The notes beneath the pieces were generated by a model. The model was not told the origin of the DNA and made no database searches. It saw nothing but the letters and a program-made list of their open reading frames with translations. This document shows, piece by piece, positions 1 through 6,954 of a DNA stretch of 6,954 nucleotides. The position numbers and the translations under genes are program-made. This DNA is from an uncultured Pseudomonadota bacterium. Its GTDB lineage: Bacteria; Pseudomonadota; Gammaproteobacteria; Burkholderiales; Burkholderiaceae. Where the stretch lies: NCBI GenBank assembly GCA_946480245.1, contig CAMLIZ010000199.1, positions 1 to 6,954 of the forward strand, written 5' to 3'. The stretch's first letter is position 1. Every line of letters starts with the position of its first letter.

Positions 1-1397
<1,397 letters not shown>

Positions 1398-1407
1398 GTC
1401 CGGTCTT

Positions 1408-2055
1408 TCAGGCGATGAGCGGGAGTCCGGTCAGGCGCTCGAGCTCGGAGTGGGCGAGGCCGGGCACGCGATCGATCACCTTCAGCCCCTCGGGCGTCAC
1501 GTCGATCACGGCCAGGTCGGTGTAGATGCGGCTCACGCAGGCGGGCGCGGTGAGCGGATAGGTGCAGCGCTCGACGAGCTTGCTGGCGCCGTCCTTGGTG
1601 AGGTGCTCCATCATGATGAAGGTGCGCTTGGCGCCGATGGCCAGGTCCATCGCGCCGCCGACGGCCGGTATCGCGTCGGGCGCGCCGGTGTGCCAGTTGG
1701 CCAGGTCGCCGCGCGCCGACACCTGGAACGCGCCCAGCACGCAGATGTCGAGGTGGCCGCCGCGCATCATCGCGAACGAGTCGGCATGGTGAAAGAAGGC
1801 GCCGCCGGGCAGCAGGGTCACCGGCTGCTTGCCGGCATTGATCAGGTCCGGGTCTTCGTGGCCGGGCGCCGGTGCCGGGCCCATGCCGAGGATGCCGTTC
1901 TCGCTGTGCAGCAGGATCTCGCGGTCGCGCGGCAGGTGGTTGGCCACCAGCGTGGGCAGGCCGATGCCGAGGTTCACCACCGCGCCGTCGGGAATGTCCT
2001 GCGCCACCCGCGCGGCCATCTGCTCGCGGCTCCAGCGCTGGTAGCCGGCGCTCAT
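1408..2055 (-). CDS. pcaJ: 3-oxoadipate CoA-transferase, subunit B
   Basis: The beta subunit (215 residues) of the heteromeric family I CoA transferase that moves CoA from succinyl-CoA to 3-oxoadipate. The catalytic glutamate, which forms the enzyme-CoA thioester in this family, is E52 in SENGILGMGP. The N-terminal NLGIGLPTLVANHL (28-41) and the GGAMDLAIGAK stretch (133-143) are also typical of this subunit. The frame stays open far upstream, to about 2511, but the family start is the ATG at 2055: it overlaps the pcaI stop in an ATGA and has a strong AGGAGG upstream. PcaI and PcaJ act as a complex, and the overlap fits matched synthesis. Succinyl-CoA:acetoacetate transferase (ScoB) and CatJ are close relatives; the thiolase and pobA next door make PcaJ the better name. 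Confidence 0.94.
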   Translation of the reverse strand: MSAGYQRWSREQMAARVAQDIPDGAVVNLGIGLPTLVANHLPRDREILLHSENGILGMGPAPAPGHEDPDLINAGKQPVTLLPGGAFFHHADSFAMMRGGHLDICVLGAFQVSARGDLANWHTGAPDAIPAVGGAMDLAIGAKRTFIMMEHLTKDGASKLVERCTYPLTAPACVSRIYTDLAVIDVTPEGLKVIDRVPGLAHSELERLTGLPLIA

Positions 2056-2735
2056 GCGGCCTCCTGCGCCGCGCGCGGCACATGCACCACGCGCTGCACG
2101 AAGATGCCTGGCGTGACCACGGTCTCCGGGTCCAGCTGGCCCAGCGGCACCACGCGCCGCACCTCGGCCACCGTGGTGCGGGCGGCCATCGCCATGATCG
2201 GCCCGAAGTTGCGCGCGCTCTTGCGGTACACCAGGTTGCCCCAGCGGTCGGCGGCCTCGGCCTGGATCAGCGCCAGGTCGGCATGGATGGGCGTTTCGAA
2301 CACGTACATGCGGCCGTCGATCTCGCGCGTCTCCTTGCCTTCGGCCAGCGCGGTGCCGTAGCCGGTGGGCGTGAAGAAGCCGCCGATGCCGGCACCGGCC
2401 GCGCGGATGCGCTCGGCCAAATTGCCCTGCGGCACCAGCTCCAGCTCGATGCGGCCGGCACGGTACAGCGCGTCGAACACCTGCGAATCGACCTGCCGCG
2501 GGAACGAACACACGATCTTGCGCACGCGGCCCGCCTTCAGCAGCGCGGCCAGGCCCGTCTCGCCGTTGCCGGCGTTGTTGTTCACCACCGTCAGCTCGCG
2601 TGCGCCCTGGTCGATCAGCGCATCGATCAGCGCGGCCGGCAGGCCCGCCGTGCCGAAGCCGCCGATCATCACGGTGGCACCGTCGGCCACGTCGGCCACG
2701 GCGGCGGCAGGCGAGGGCAGAAGCTTGTCGATCAC
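2052..2735 (-). CDS. pcaI: 3-oxoadipate CoA-transferase, subunit A
   Basis: The alpha subunit (227 residues from this start) of the succinyl-CoA:3-oxoadipate CoA transferase, partner of PcaJ and first gene of the minus-strand operon. Family marks are the glycine-rich GGFGTAGLP (25-33), NNAGNGETGLAALL (53-66), VCSFPRQ (75-81), VPQGNLAERIRAAG (101-114) and TPGIFVQRVV (208-217). I chose the GTG at 2735 because the product then begins MIDK and aligns with the usual PcaI beginning (MINK in Pseudomonas, from memory). An in-frame ATG at 2774 would add 13 residues with no counterpart in the family and would put the start codon inside a 34-bp palindrome. Neither start has a good Shine-Dalgarno, so the exact start is less certain than the identity. 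The gene ends in a 4-nt overlap with pcaJ. Confidence 0.9.
   Translation of the reverse strand: MIDKLLPSPAAAVADVADGATVMIGGFGTAGLPAALIDALIDQGARELTVVNNNAGNGETGLAALLKAGRVRKIVCSFPRQVDSQVFDALYRAGRIELELVPQGNLAERIRAAGAGIGGFFTPTGYGTALAEGKETREIDGRMYVFETPIHADLALIQAEAADRWGNLVYRKSARNFGPIMAMAARTTVAEVRRVVPLGQLDPETVVTPGIFVQRVVHVPRAAQEAA
2060..2065 (-). promoter_or_regulatory. Strong ribosome binding site deciding the pcaJ start
   Basis: The minus strand reads AGGAGG here, 4 nt before the ATG at 2055 and inside the last codons of pcaI. It supports the short pcaJ start over the long open frame reaching back to 2511. It is the strongest Shine-Dalgarno in the operon and contrasts with pcaI, which has none that I can see. 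Confidence 0.8.
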
Positions 2736-2756
2736 GTTTGAAGGTCGGCCCAGATG

Positions 2757-2785
2757 TTCAATAAACGAACACATGTTCTTTTAAT
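2757..2785 (+). promoter_or_regulatory. Possible promoter of the HD-GYP / GGDEF-EAL operon
   Basis: On the plus strand, TTCAAT (2757-2762) and TTTAAT (2780-2785, 5 of 6 to TATAAT) are 17 bp apart. This is the mirror image of the pca promoter candidate, because both are built from the same palindrome. Transcription would start near 2792 and leave a leader of about 124 nt before the ATG at 2916. The -35 is weak (3 of 6). Confidence 0.3.
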
Positions 2786-2788
2786 GAA
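2760..2788 (-). promoter_or_regulatory. Possible promoter of the pcaIJF-pobA operon
   Basis: On the minus strand, TTCATT (2788-2783, weak -35, 3 of 6 to TTGACA) is followed after 17 bp by TTTATT (2765-2760, 4 of 6 to TATAAT). It would start transcription near 2753 and give a leader of about 18 nt before the GTG at 2735. The poor -35 fits an activator-dependent promoter. It lies wholly inside the palindrome. Both boxes are weak and an AT-rich stretch gives chance matches, so confidence is low. Confidence 0.35.
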
Positions 2789-2915
2789 CCAAATAATAGG
2801 CGAGCGTGCCGTGGCGGGTCAAGGCGTTCAAGTTGGCGGCGTGACGGCCGATGTCATGCACAAGGGAGGCGGCTCTGCGGATCGGCCTCCAACAACGCCG
2901 GGAATTCGCCGAGAA

Positions 2916-4190
2916 ATGAACACAACAATCGACGTCCGCGAGCTCCGGGTGGGCATGTACGTCCACCTGGACGTGGGCTGGATGTCGCACCCCTTTCCCC
3001 TGTCGAGCTTCCGGATCAGCAGCGCCGAGCAGATCCGCACGATCCAGTCGCTCGGCCTGCGGCAGGTGCGCTGGAGCCCGGAGAAGAGCGACGGGCCGCC
3101 GGCCGCGTCGAAGCCGGCGGCTGCCGGCACCGTGCCGAGCGCCGATGAACTCGCGACGCGCAAGCGGCTGCGCCAGGAGGCGCTGGCTGCGCAGCGCGCC
3201 GCGCAAAGCCTGGCGGAGCGCCAGTACGCCGAGGCCAGCCACGCATGGCGCGAGATCCAGCAAGCCGTGCCGGCGCAGCCCGAGGGCGCACGCGAGGCGG
3301 CCGAGGCGCTGACCCGCGCGCTGCTCGACAAGATGCTGGGCGATCAGGAACTGTGCATCCGCCTGCTCACCGAAGGCGCGGGCGACCGCGCCACCGCGCA
3401 TGCGCTCAACGTCACGATCGTGTCGCTGCTGATGGGCCGCGTGTTCGGGCTGCCCGACGCCGAGATGATGGACCTGGGCGTGGGCGCGATGCTGCACGAC
3501 ATCGGCAAGCTGGAGCTGCCGGACCGCCTGCGCTTTCCGCAAGACGGCTTCAGCGCCCCAGAGACAGCGCTGTACCGCGAGCACGTGCTGCACGGCGTGC
3601 GCCATGGGCGGCGCATGGGCGTGAGCCCCGGCGCCTTGTTGGTGATCGCCGAGCACCACGAGCAGGCCGACGGCAGCGGCTTTCCGCAGCAGCTGCAGCT
3701 TGAGCGCCTGTCGGGCGCGGCGCGCATCGTGGCGCTGGTGAACCGCTACGACAACCTGTGCAACCCGCTGCTGCCGTCCAAGGCGATGACGCCGCACGAG
3801 GCGCTGTCGCTGCTGTTCGCGCAGGGCAAGCAGAAGTTCGATTCGGCGATGCTCTCCGGCTTCGTGCGCATGATGGGCGTGTACCCGCCGGGCTCGCTGG
3901 TGCAGCTGACCGACGACCGCTACGGCATGGTGGTGTCGGTCAACTCGTCGCGCCCGCTGAAGCCGCGGGTGCTGGTGCACGACCCCAAGGTGCCGCGCGA
4001 CGAGGCGCTGCACGTGGACCTGGAGAGCGAGGCCGACGTGGGCATCCGCCGCAGCCTGAAGCCGGCGCAACTGCCGCCCGCGACGCTCGAATACCTGGAG
4101 CCGGGGCGCCGCATCGCGTACTTCTTCGAGCCGGTGGCCGGCGCCCGGCCCTCCTGCACGGACACGACGGACGAGGAGCCCGGCGCGTGA
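2916..4190 (+). CDS. HD-GYP domain protein with N-terminal DUF3391-like domain (probable c-di-GMP phosphodiesterase)
   Basis: A soluble 424-residue protein predicted to hydrolyse cyclic di-GMP. Residues 1-50 (DVRELRVGMYVHLD, then SHPFPLSSFRI) match the DUF3391 type of N-terminal domain. Residues 55-125 are an Ala/Arg/Gln-rich, probably helical linker. The HD-GYP core spans about 150-320: H162, HDIGK at 194-198, H223 and H226, HHEQADGSGFP at 247-257, and D279 in NRYDNLCNP. The metal-binding histidines and aspartates are all present, but GYP reads GFP. The C-terminal part (VYPPGSLVQL and onward) matches the tail these proteins usually carry. No membrane segment or signal peptide is seen. The frame is open back to 2754, but the domain starts right after the ATG at 2916, so I take that start; its ribosome site is weak (GAG at 2911-2913). 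The stop overlaps the next gene's start. Confidence 0.88.
   Translation: MNTTIDVRELRVGMYVHLDVGWMSHPFPLSSFRISSAEQIRTIQSLGLRQVRWSPEKSDGPPAASKPAAAGTVPSADELATRKRLRQEALAAQRAAQSLAERQYAEASHAWREIQQAVPAQPEGAREAAEALTRALLDKMLGDQELCIRLLTEGAGDRATAHALNVTIVSLLMGRVFGLPDAEMMDLGVGAMLHDIGKLELPDRLRFPQDGFSAPETALYREHVLHGVRHGRRMGVSPGALLVIAEHHEQADGSGFPQQLQLERLSGAARIVALVNRYDNLCNPLLPSKAMTPHEALSLLFAQGKQKFDSAMLSGFVRMMGVYPPGSLVQLTDDRYGMVVSVNSSRPLKPRVLVHDPKVPRDEALHVDLESEADVGIRRSLKPAQLPPATLEYLEPGRRIAYFFEPVAGARPSCTDTTDEEPGA
4173..4178 (+). promoter_or_regulatory. Ribosome binding site deciding the GTG start of the GGDEF-EAL gene
   Basis: GAGGAG lies 8 nt before the GTG at 4187, inside the last codons of the HD-GYP gene. 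It supports that GTG, which overlaps the upstream TGA, over the long open frame that extends back to 3758 and over the next in-frame ATG at codon 32. Confidence 0.75.
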
Positions 4191-6268
4191 GCCTGCTTCC
4201 GCCGCCCTGGCCCTGGCATGCGCTGCTGCAGGGCCTGAACGAGGCGGCCTGGCTGGTGCACGGCGCGAGCCTGCACGTGATGGCGGTCAACGACGCCGCG
4301 CTCGCGCTGCTCGGACTGGCGCGCGACGCCGTGCTGGGCCGCCCTGCGGCCAGCCTGATCGCCACACCGGAGGACCAGGCCTTCTGGGAGGCTTTGCCGC
4401 ACGGTGGTGCAGCGGTGCTGCAGTCGCACACGCTGCTGTGCCGCCAGGACGGCAGCGCGGTGCATGCACAGCGCCGCATCAGCCCCTTGCCGACGCCGCA
4501 AGGCCTGATGTACCTCGTGGCCTTGCAGGACCAGACCGAGCAGCGCCGCATCGAGCAGGAGCGCGAGACGCTGCTGGCCGAGCTGCAGGCGACGCTGGAA
4601 TCCACCGCCGACGGCATCCTGGTGACCGACCTGTCGGGCCGCATCCGCGCGTTCAACCGGCGCTTTGCCGAGTTGTGGGGCCTGCCGCAGGATCTGGTGC
4701 GGCAGCATGACGACAGCGTGGTGTTCGACTGGATGCGCCGCAGCGTGGCCGACGGCGCCGACTACCAGAGCCGCCTGGAGGCGATCCAGGATGCCACGCT
4801 GATGCACACCACGGACCGGCTGGTGCTGCATTCGGGGCAGGTGCTCGAGCGCATCGCGCAGCCGCAATGGAGCCGCGGGCGCCCGATCGGGCGCGTGTTC
4901 GCGTTCCGCGACCTCACCGCGCTGCTCGCGGCCGACCAGCGCATCACGCAGCTGTCGTGCACCGATGCCGTGACCGGCCTGCCCAACCGGCGCCAGCTGG
5001 CCGACCGGCTCGCGCATGCCATCGCGGTGGCGCGCCGCGATGGCGACCCGTTTGCGCTGATGGTGCTGGACCTGGACCGCTTCAAGCAGGTCAACGACAG
5101 CCTGGGCCACCAGCTGGGCGACCGCGTGCTGCGCGAGGTGGGCGAGCGCCTGCGCGCCTGCCTGCGCGAGGTGGATCTCGTGGCACGGGTGGGCGGCGAC
5201 GAGTTCTGGCTGCTGGTGCACCACGCCGACGCCGCCGGCGCCGAAGCCACGGCGCAGCGCATCCTGGCCGCCACGTCGCGGCCCTGCCTGCTCGAAGGCA
5301 CCGAGTTCACCGTCACCTGCAGCGTCGGCATCGCGCTGTGCCCGCACGACAGCGTGGACGCCGACGAGCTGGTGCGCCACGCCGAGACCGCGATGCAGCG
5401 CGCCAAGGACGGCGGCCGCGCCAGCTTCCGCTTCCACCAGGTGCGTCCGCGCGTCGACCTGCGCTCGCGCATGCGGCTGGATCACGCGATGCGCCAGGCG
5501 CTGGCCGGCGGCCACTTCCGCGTGCACTACCAGCCGCAGGTGGACCTGGCCACCGGCCGCGTGATCGGCGCCGAGGCGCTGGTGCGCTGGCGCGACGCCG
5601 AACTGGGCGACGTGCCGCCGGCCGAGTTCATCCCGGTGGCCGAGGACAGCGGCTTCATCATCGCGATCGGCGACTGGGTGCTGGCCCAGGCGGTGCGCCA
5701 GGCGGCCGAGTGGCGTCGCCTGGGCCTGGCGATGCCGGTGGCGGTGAACGTGTCGGCGCTGCAATTCCAGCAGCCCGACTTCGTGGACCGCGTGGCCGCT
5801 GCGCTGCAGCAGGCCCACCTGCCGGCCGGCATGCTCGAGCTCGAGCTCACCGAGTCCATCCTGCTGCGCGACGCCGACGAGGCGCTGGCGCGTCTGCAGG
5901 CGCTGGCGCAACTCGGCCTGCACCTGGCGATCGACGACTTCGGCACCGGCTACTCCAGCCTCGCGTACCTGAAGCGCTTTCCGATCGAGAAGCTCAAGAT
6001 CGACCGCAGCTTCGTCAAGGGCCTGCCCGGCGACGACAGCGACGCCGGCATCGTGCAGGCGATCATCCAGATGGCGCGCGCGCTCGGGCTGCGCGTGATC
6101 GCCGAAGGCGTGGAGACCGAGGCACAGCGCCGCTTCCTGGTGCGCGCGGGTTGCCACGAGTACCAGGGCTTCCTGCGCGCCCCCGCGCTCGACAGCCGTG
6201 CCTTCGAGCAACTGCTCACCCCCGCGGACGCGGGGGAGGCGCAGGCACACTTCTCGCTGCCACACTAG
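4187..6268 (+). CDS. PAS-PAS-GGDEF-EAL protein (bifunctional-type diguanylate cyclase/phosphodiesterase)
   Basis: A cytoplasmic 693-residue signalling protein that may both make and break cyclic di-GMP. Two PAS-like sensor regions (about 12-115 and 135-246) are joined by a Glu/Gln/Arg-rich helix (about 115-135); their ligand cannot be told from sequence. The GGDEF domain (about 255-420) has DLDRFKQVNDSLGH, the active-site GGDEF at 336-340, and a product-inhibition RxxD (R327-D330) exactly 5 residues before it. The EAL domain (about 430-680) keeps E463 in EALVRW, N521, E553 in ELTES, D583-D584 in DDFGTGYSS, K604, E640 in AEGVET, and Q660. Both activities therefore look possible; many such proteins use only one in vivo. 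No transmembrane segment is seen. The GTG start overlaps the stop of the HD-GYP gene as GTGA, implying translational coupling. Confidence 0.93.
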   Translation: MSLLPPPWPWHALLQGLNEAAWLVHGASLHVMAVNDAALALLGLARDAVLGRPAASLIATPEDQAFWEALPHGGAAVLQSHTLLCRQDGSAVHAQRRISPLPTPQGLMYLVALQDQTEQRRIEQERETLLAELQATLESTADGILVTDLSGRIRAFNRRFAELWGLPQDLVRQHDDSVVFDWMRRSVADGADYQSRLEAIQDATLMHTTDRLVLHSGQVLERIAQPQWSRGRPIGRVFAFRDLTALLAADQRITQLSCTDAVTGLPNRRQLADRLAHAIAVARRDGDPFALMVLDLDRFKQVNDSLGHQLGDRVLREVGERLRACLREVDLVARVGGDEFWLLVHHADAAGAEATAQRILAATSRPCLLEGTEFTVTCSVGIALCPHDSVDADELVRHAETAMQRAKDGGRASFRFHQVRPRVDLRSRMRLDHAMRQALAGGHFRVHYQPQVDLATGRVIGAEALVRWRDAELGDVPPAEFIPVAEDSGFIIAIGDWVLAQAVRQAAEWRRLGLAMPVAVNVSALQFQQPDFVDRVAAALQQAHLPAGMLELELTESILLRDADEALARLQALAQLGLHLAIDDFGTGYSSLAYLKRFPIEKLKIDRSFVKGLPGDDSDAGIVQAIIQMARALGLRVIAEGVETEAQRRFLVRAGCHEYQGFLRAPALDSRAFEQLLTPADAGEAQAHFSLPH
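6219..6236 (+). repeat. GC-rich hairpin in the 3' end of the GGDEF-EAL gene
   Basis: CCCCCGC and GCGGGGG form a perfect 7-bp stem around a GGAC loop, ending 32 nt before the end of the stop codon. No T tract follows, so it is not a normal intrinsic terminator. It could stabilise the 3' end of the mRNA or simply be a by-product of GC-rich codons. Confidence 0.5.
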
Positions 6269-6317
6269 CGGGCGACGGCGCGTCGAGGGGCCTGCCGCGT
6301 CCGGGCAAAGGGGCCGG

Positions 6318-6346
6318 TTGCGAAGGCCATCGCTTTGTTCTTAAAG
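6318..6346 (+). promoter_or_regulatory. Possible promoter of the Cfa-like gene
   Basis: TTGCGA (6318-6323, 4 of 6 to the -35 consensus) and TTAAAG (6341-6346, 3 of 6 to the -10 consensus) are 17 bp apart. Transcription would start near 6353 with a leader of about 28 nt. This fits the 112-bp gap (6269-6380), which suggests the gene is not simply the third member of the c-di-GMP operon. I see no convincing terminator in that gap, so read-through is also possible. Confidence 0.3.
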
Positions 6347-6380
6347 TGGCCCTTCCGTCCGGTCGTCCGCAGGGAGCGCC

Positions 6381-6954
6381 ATGAATCCGCTCGAATCGCT
6401 TGCCGAACAGAAACTCTCCTCGGCCGAGCTGCCGCTGGCGCTGGTGCTGCCCGGGGGGCGGCGCATCGGGCCGTCCGATGCCGAGGTCACCGTCGAACTC
6501 AGGCAGCTGTCCCCGCTGGCCCACCTGGTGAGCGGCAACGTCGGCTTCCTCGCCGAGGACTACGTGGAAGGCCGGCTCGACCTGCGCGGCACGCCGCGCG
6601 CGATGATGGCCGCCGCCGCTTCGCTGATGGGCGACCCGCGCGAGGTGGAGCCGCAGTCCGGGCGCCTGCGCTGGTGGCGCGGGCTCATGCGCCAGGGCAA
6701 GTCGCTGGCCCGCCACAGCCCCGAGAACGACGCACGGCAGATCCAGTTCCACTACGACGTCTCGGACGACTTCTACGCGTTGTGGCTCGACCCGCGCCGC
6801 GTGTACTCGTGCGCCTACTACCATGAGCCGGGCATGGCGCTGGCGCAGGCGCAGGAGGCCAAGCTCGACCACGTGTGCCGCAAGCTGATGCTGCGCGAGG
6901 GCGAGCGCTTCCTCGACATCGGCGCCGGCTGGGGCGGGCTGCTGCTGTGGGCCG
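6381..6954 (+). CDS. Cyclopropane-fatty-acyl-phospholipid synthase family methyltransferase (partial)
   Basis: The first 191 residues of a SAM-dependent methyltransferase of the Cfa family, cut by the right edge; full members run about 390-430 residues. Cfa enzymes add a methylene from S-adenosylmethionine to unsaturated fatty-acyl chains of membrane phospholipids, often in stationary phase or acid stress. Residues 1-110 form the family's less conserved N-terminal domain (FLAEDYVEGRLDLRG at 56-70). FHYDVSDDFYALWLD (123-137) and VYSCAYY (141-147) are hallmark Cfa motifs, and LDIGAGWGGLL (178-188) is the SAM-binding glycine motif I. The ATG at 6381 has a good AGGGAG (6371-6376) 4 nt upstream. 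Without the C-terminal half I cannot tell a true Cfa from related paralogues, so I give no gene symbol. Confidence 0.9.
   Translation, partial: MNPLESLAEQKLSSAELPLALVLPGGRRIGPSDAEVTVELRQLSPLAHLVSGNVGFLAEDYVEGRLDLRGTPRAMMAAAASLMGDPREVEPQSGRLRWWRGLMRQGKSLARHSPENDARQIQFHYDVSDDFYALWLDPRRVYSCAYYHEPGMALAQAQEAKLDHVCRKLMLREGERFLDIGAGWGGLLLWA

Larger units (their letters stand above)
2756..2789. promoter_or_regulatory. 34-bp palindrome, candidate operator between pcaI and the HD-GYP gene
   Basis: On the plus strand two 15-bp sites, GTTCAATAAACGAAC (2756-2770) and GTTCTTTTAATGAAC (2775-2789), are each of the form GTTC-N7-GAAC and are separated by ACAT. Together they form an inverted repeat with 16-bp arms, 14 of 16 pairs matching, around a 2-bp centre (2772-2773). 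The surrounding 45 bp (2756-2800) are only about 29% G+C in a roughly 70% G+C region. It lies 21 bp upstream of the pcaI GTG. IclR-family activators and repressors such as PcaR, PcaU and PobR are the usual regulators of pca and pob genes, and GTTC-type 15-bp sites fit what I recall of that family, so such a protein is the first candidate (inference). No regulator gene is visible here. Confidence 0.7.

Noticed and set aside
2052..2735. Naming the CoA transferase pair as succinyl-CoA:acetoacetate transferase (ScoAB).
   Set aside because: The families are close, but the adjoining 3-oxoadipyl-CoA thiolase and PobA point to 3-oxoadipate as the substrate.
2754..2915. Extension of the HD-GYP protein by 54 residues to the ATG at 2754.
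   Set aside because: The extra part has no family counterpart, would begin 2 nt before the palindrome and run through it, and has no ribosome site. The conserved domain begins just after 2916.
2790..2915. Possible c-di-GMP riboswitch in the leader of the HD-GYP gene.
   Set aside because: I looked for the conserved core and helices of the known c-di-GMP-I class and do not see them; only a simple 6-bp stem is present. A covariance-model search would settle it.
3758..4186. Extension of the GGDEF-EAL protein by 143 residues into the HD-GYP gene.
   Set aside because: The extension overlaps a well-supported gene in another frame and is low-complexity. The GTG at 4187 has a good ribosome site and the stop/start overlap.
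3920..6265. A very long minus-strand open frame (about 781 codons) opposite the HD-GYP and GGDEF-EAL genes.
   Set aside because: The translation is rich in His, Arg, Gln and Ala with no recognisable motif. It is the usual mirror of G/C third-position bias on the strand opposite two clearly real genes.
6320..6340. Possible intrinsic terminator: GCGA / TCGC stem followed by TTTGTTC before the Cfa-like gene.
   Set aside because: The stem is only 4 bp with a 6-nt loop and the T run is short and broken; it also overlaps the promoter candidate. Too weak to call.

Overview
The window is very GC-rich (roughly 70%), tightly packed DNA with strong G/C third-position bias and no mobile elements, RNA genes or CRISPR. 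Gene content and protein style (a beta-ketoadipate set with PobA, a DUF3391-type HD-GYP protein, a Cfa-like methyltransferase) suggest a chromosomal segment of a betaproteobacterium, most likely of the Burkholderiales. That placement is inference from protein style, not from a database search.

Left half (1-2735, minus strand): a compact catabolic operon read right to left, pcaI - pcaJ - pcaF - pobA (cut by the left edge). pcaI and pcaJ overlap by 4 nt, pcaJ and pcaF are 10 nt apart, pcaF and pobA 4 nt apart. PobA hydroxylates 4-hydroxybenzoate to protocatechuate. PcaIJ and PcaF carry out the last two steps of the beta-ketoadipate pathway (3-oxoadipate to 3-oxoadipyl-CoA to succinyl-CoA plus acetyl-CoA). 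The ring-cleavage and middle enzymes (PcaGH, PcaB, PcaC, PcaD) are not in the window.

Centre (2736-2915): the only sizeable control region. It holds an AT-rich island with a 34-bp near-perfect palindrome (2756-2789) made of two 15-bp GTTC-N7-GAAC sites. It sits between the divergent pca operon and the right-hand genes and looks like an operator over overlapping divergent promoters. The rest is a leader of about 125 nt for the HD-GYP gene, containing a small GC hairpin and a 22-codon upstream reading frame.

Right half (2916-6268, plus strand): a two-gene cyclic-di-GMP module. An HD-GYP protein with an N-terminal DUF3391-like domain is followed, with a GTGA stop/start overlap, by a soluble PAS-PAS-GGDEF-EAL protein in which both catalytic domains look intact. 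After a 112-bp gap, a cyclopropane-fatty-acid-synthase family methyltransferase starts at 6381 and runs off the right edge.

None of the gene families is new. The points most worth following are the palindrome, because it joins aromatic catabolism to a c-di-GMP module with no regulator gene alongside, and the translational coupling of two c-di-GMP enzymes of different families.
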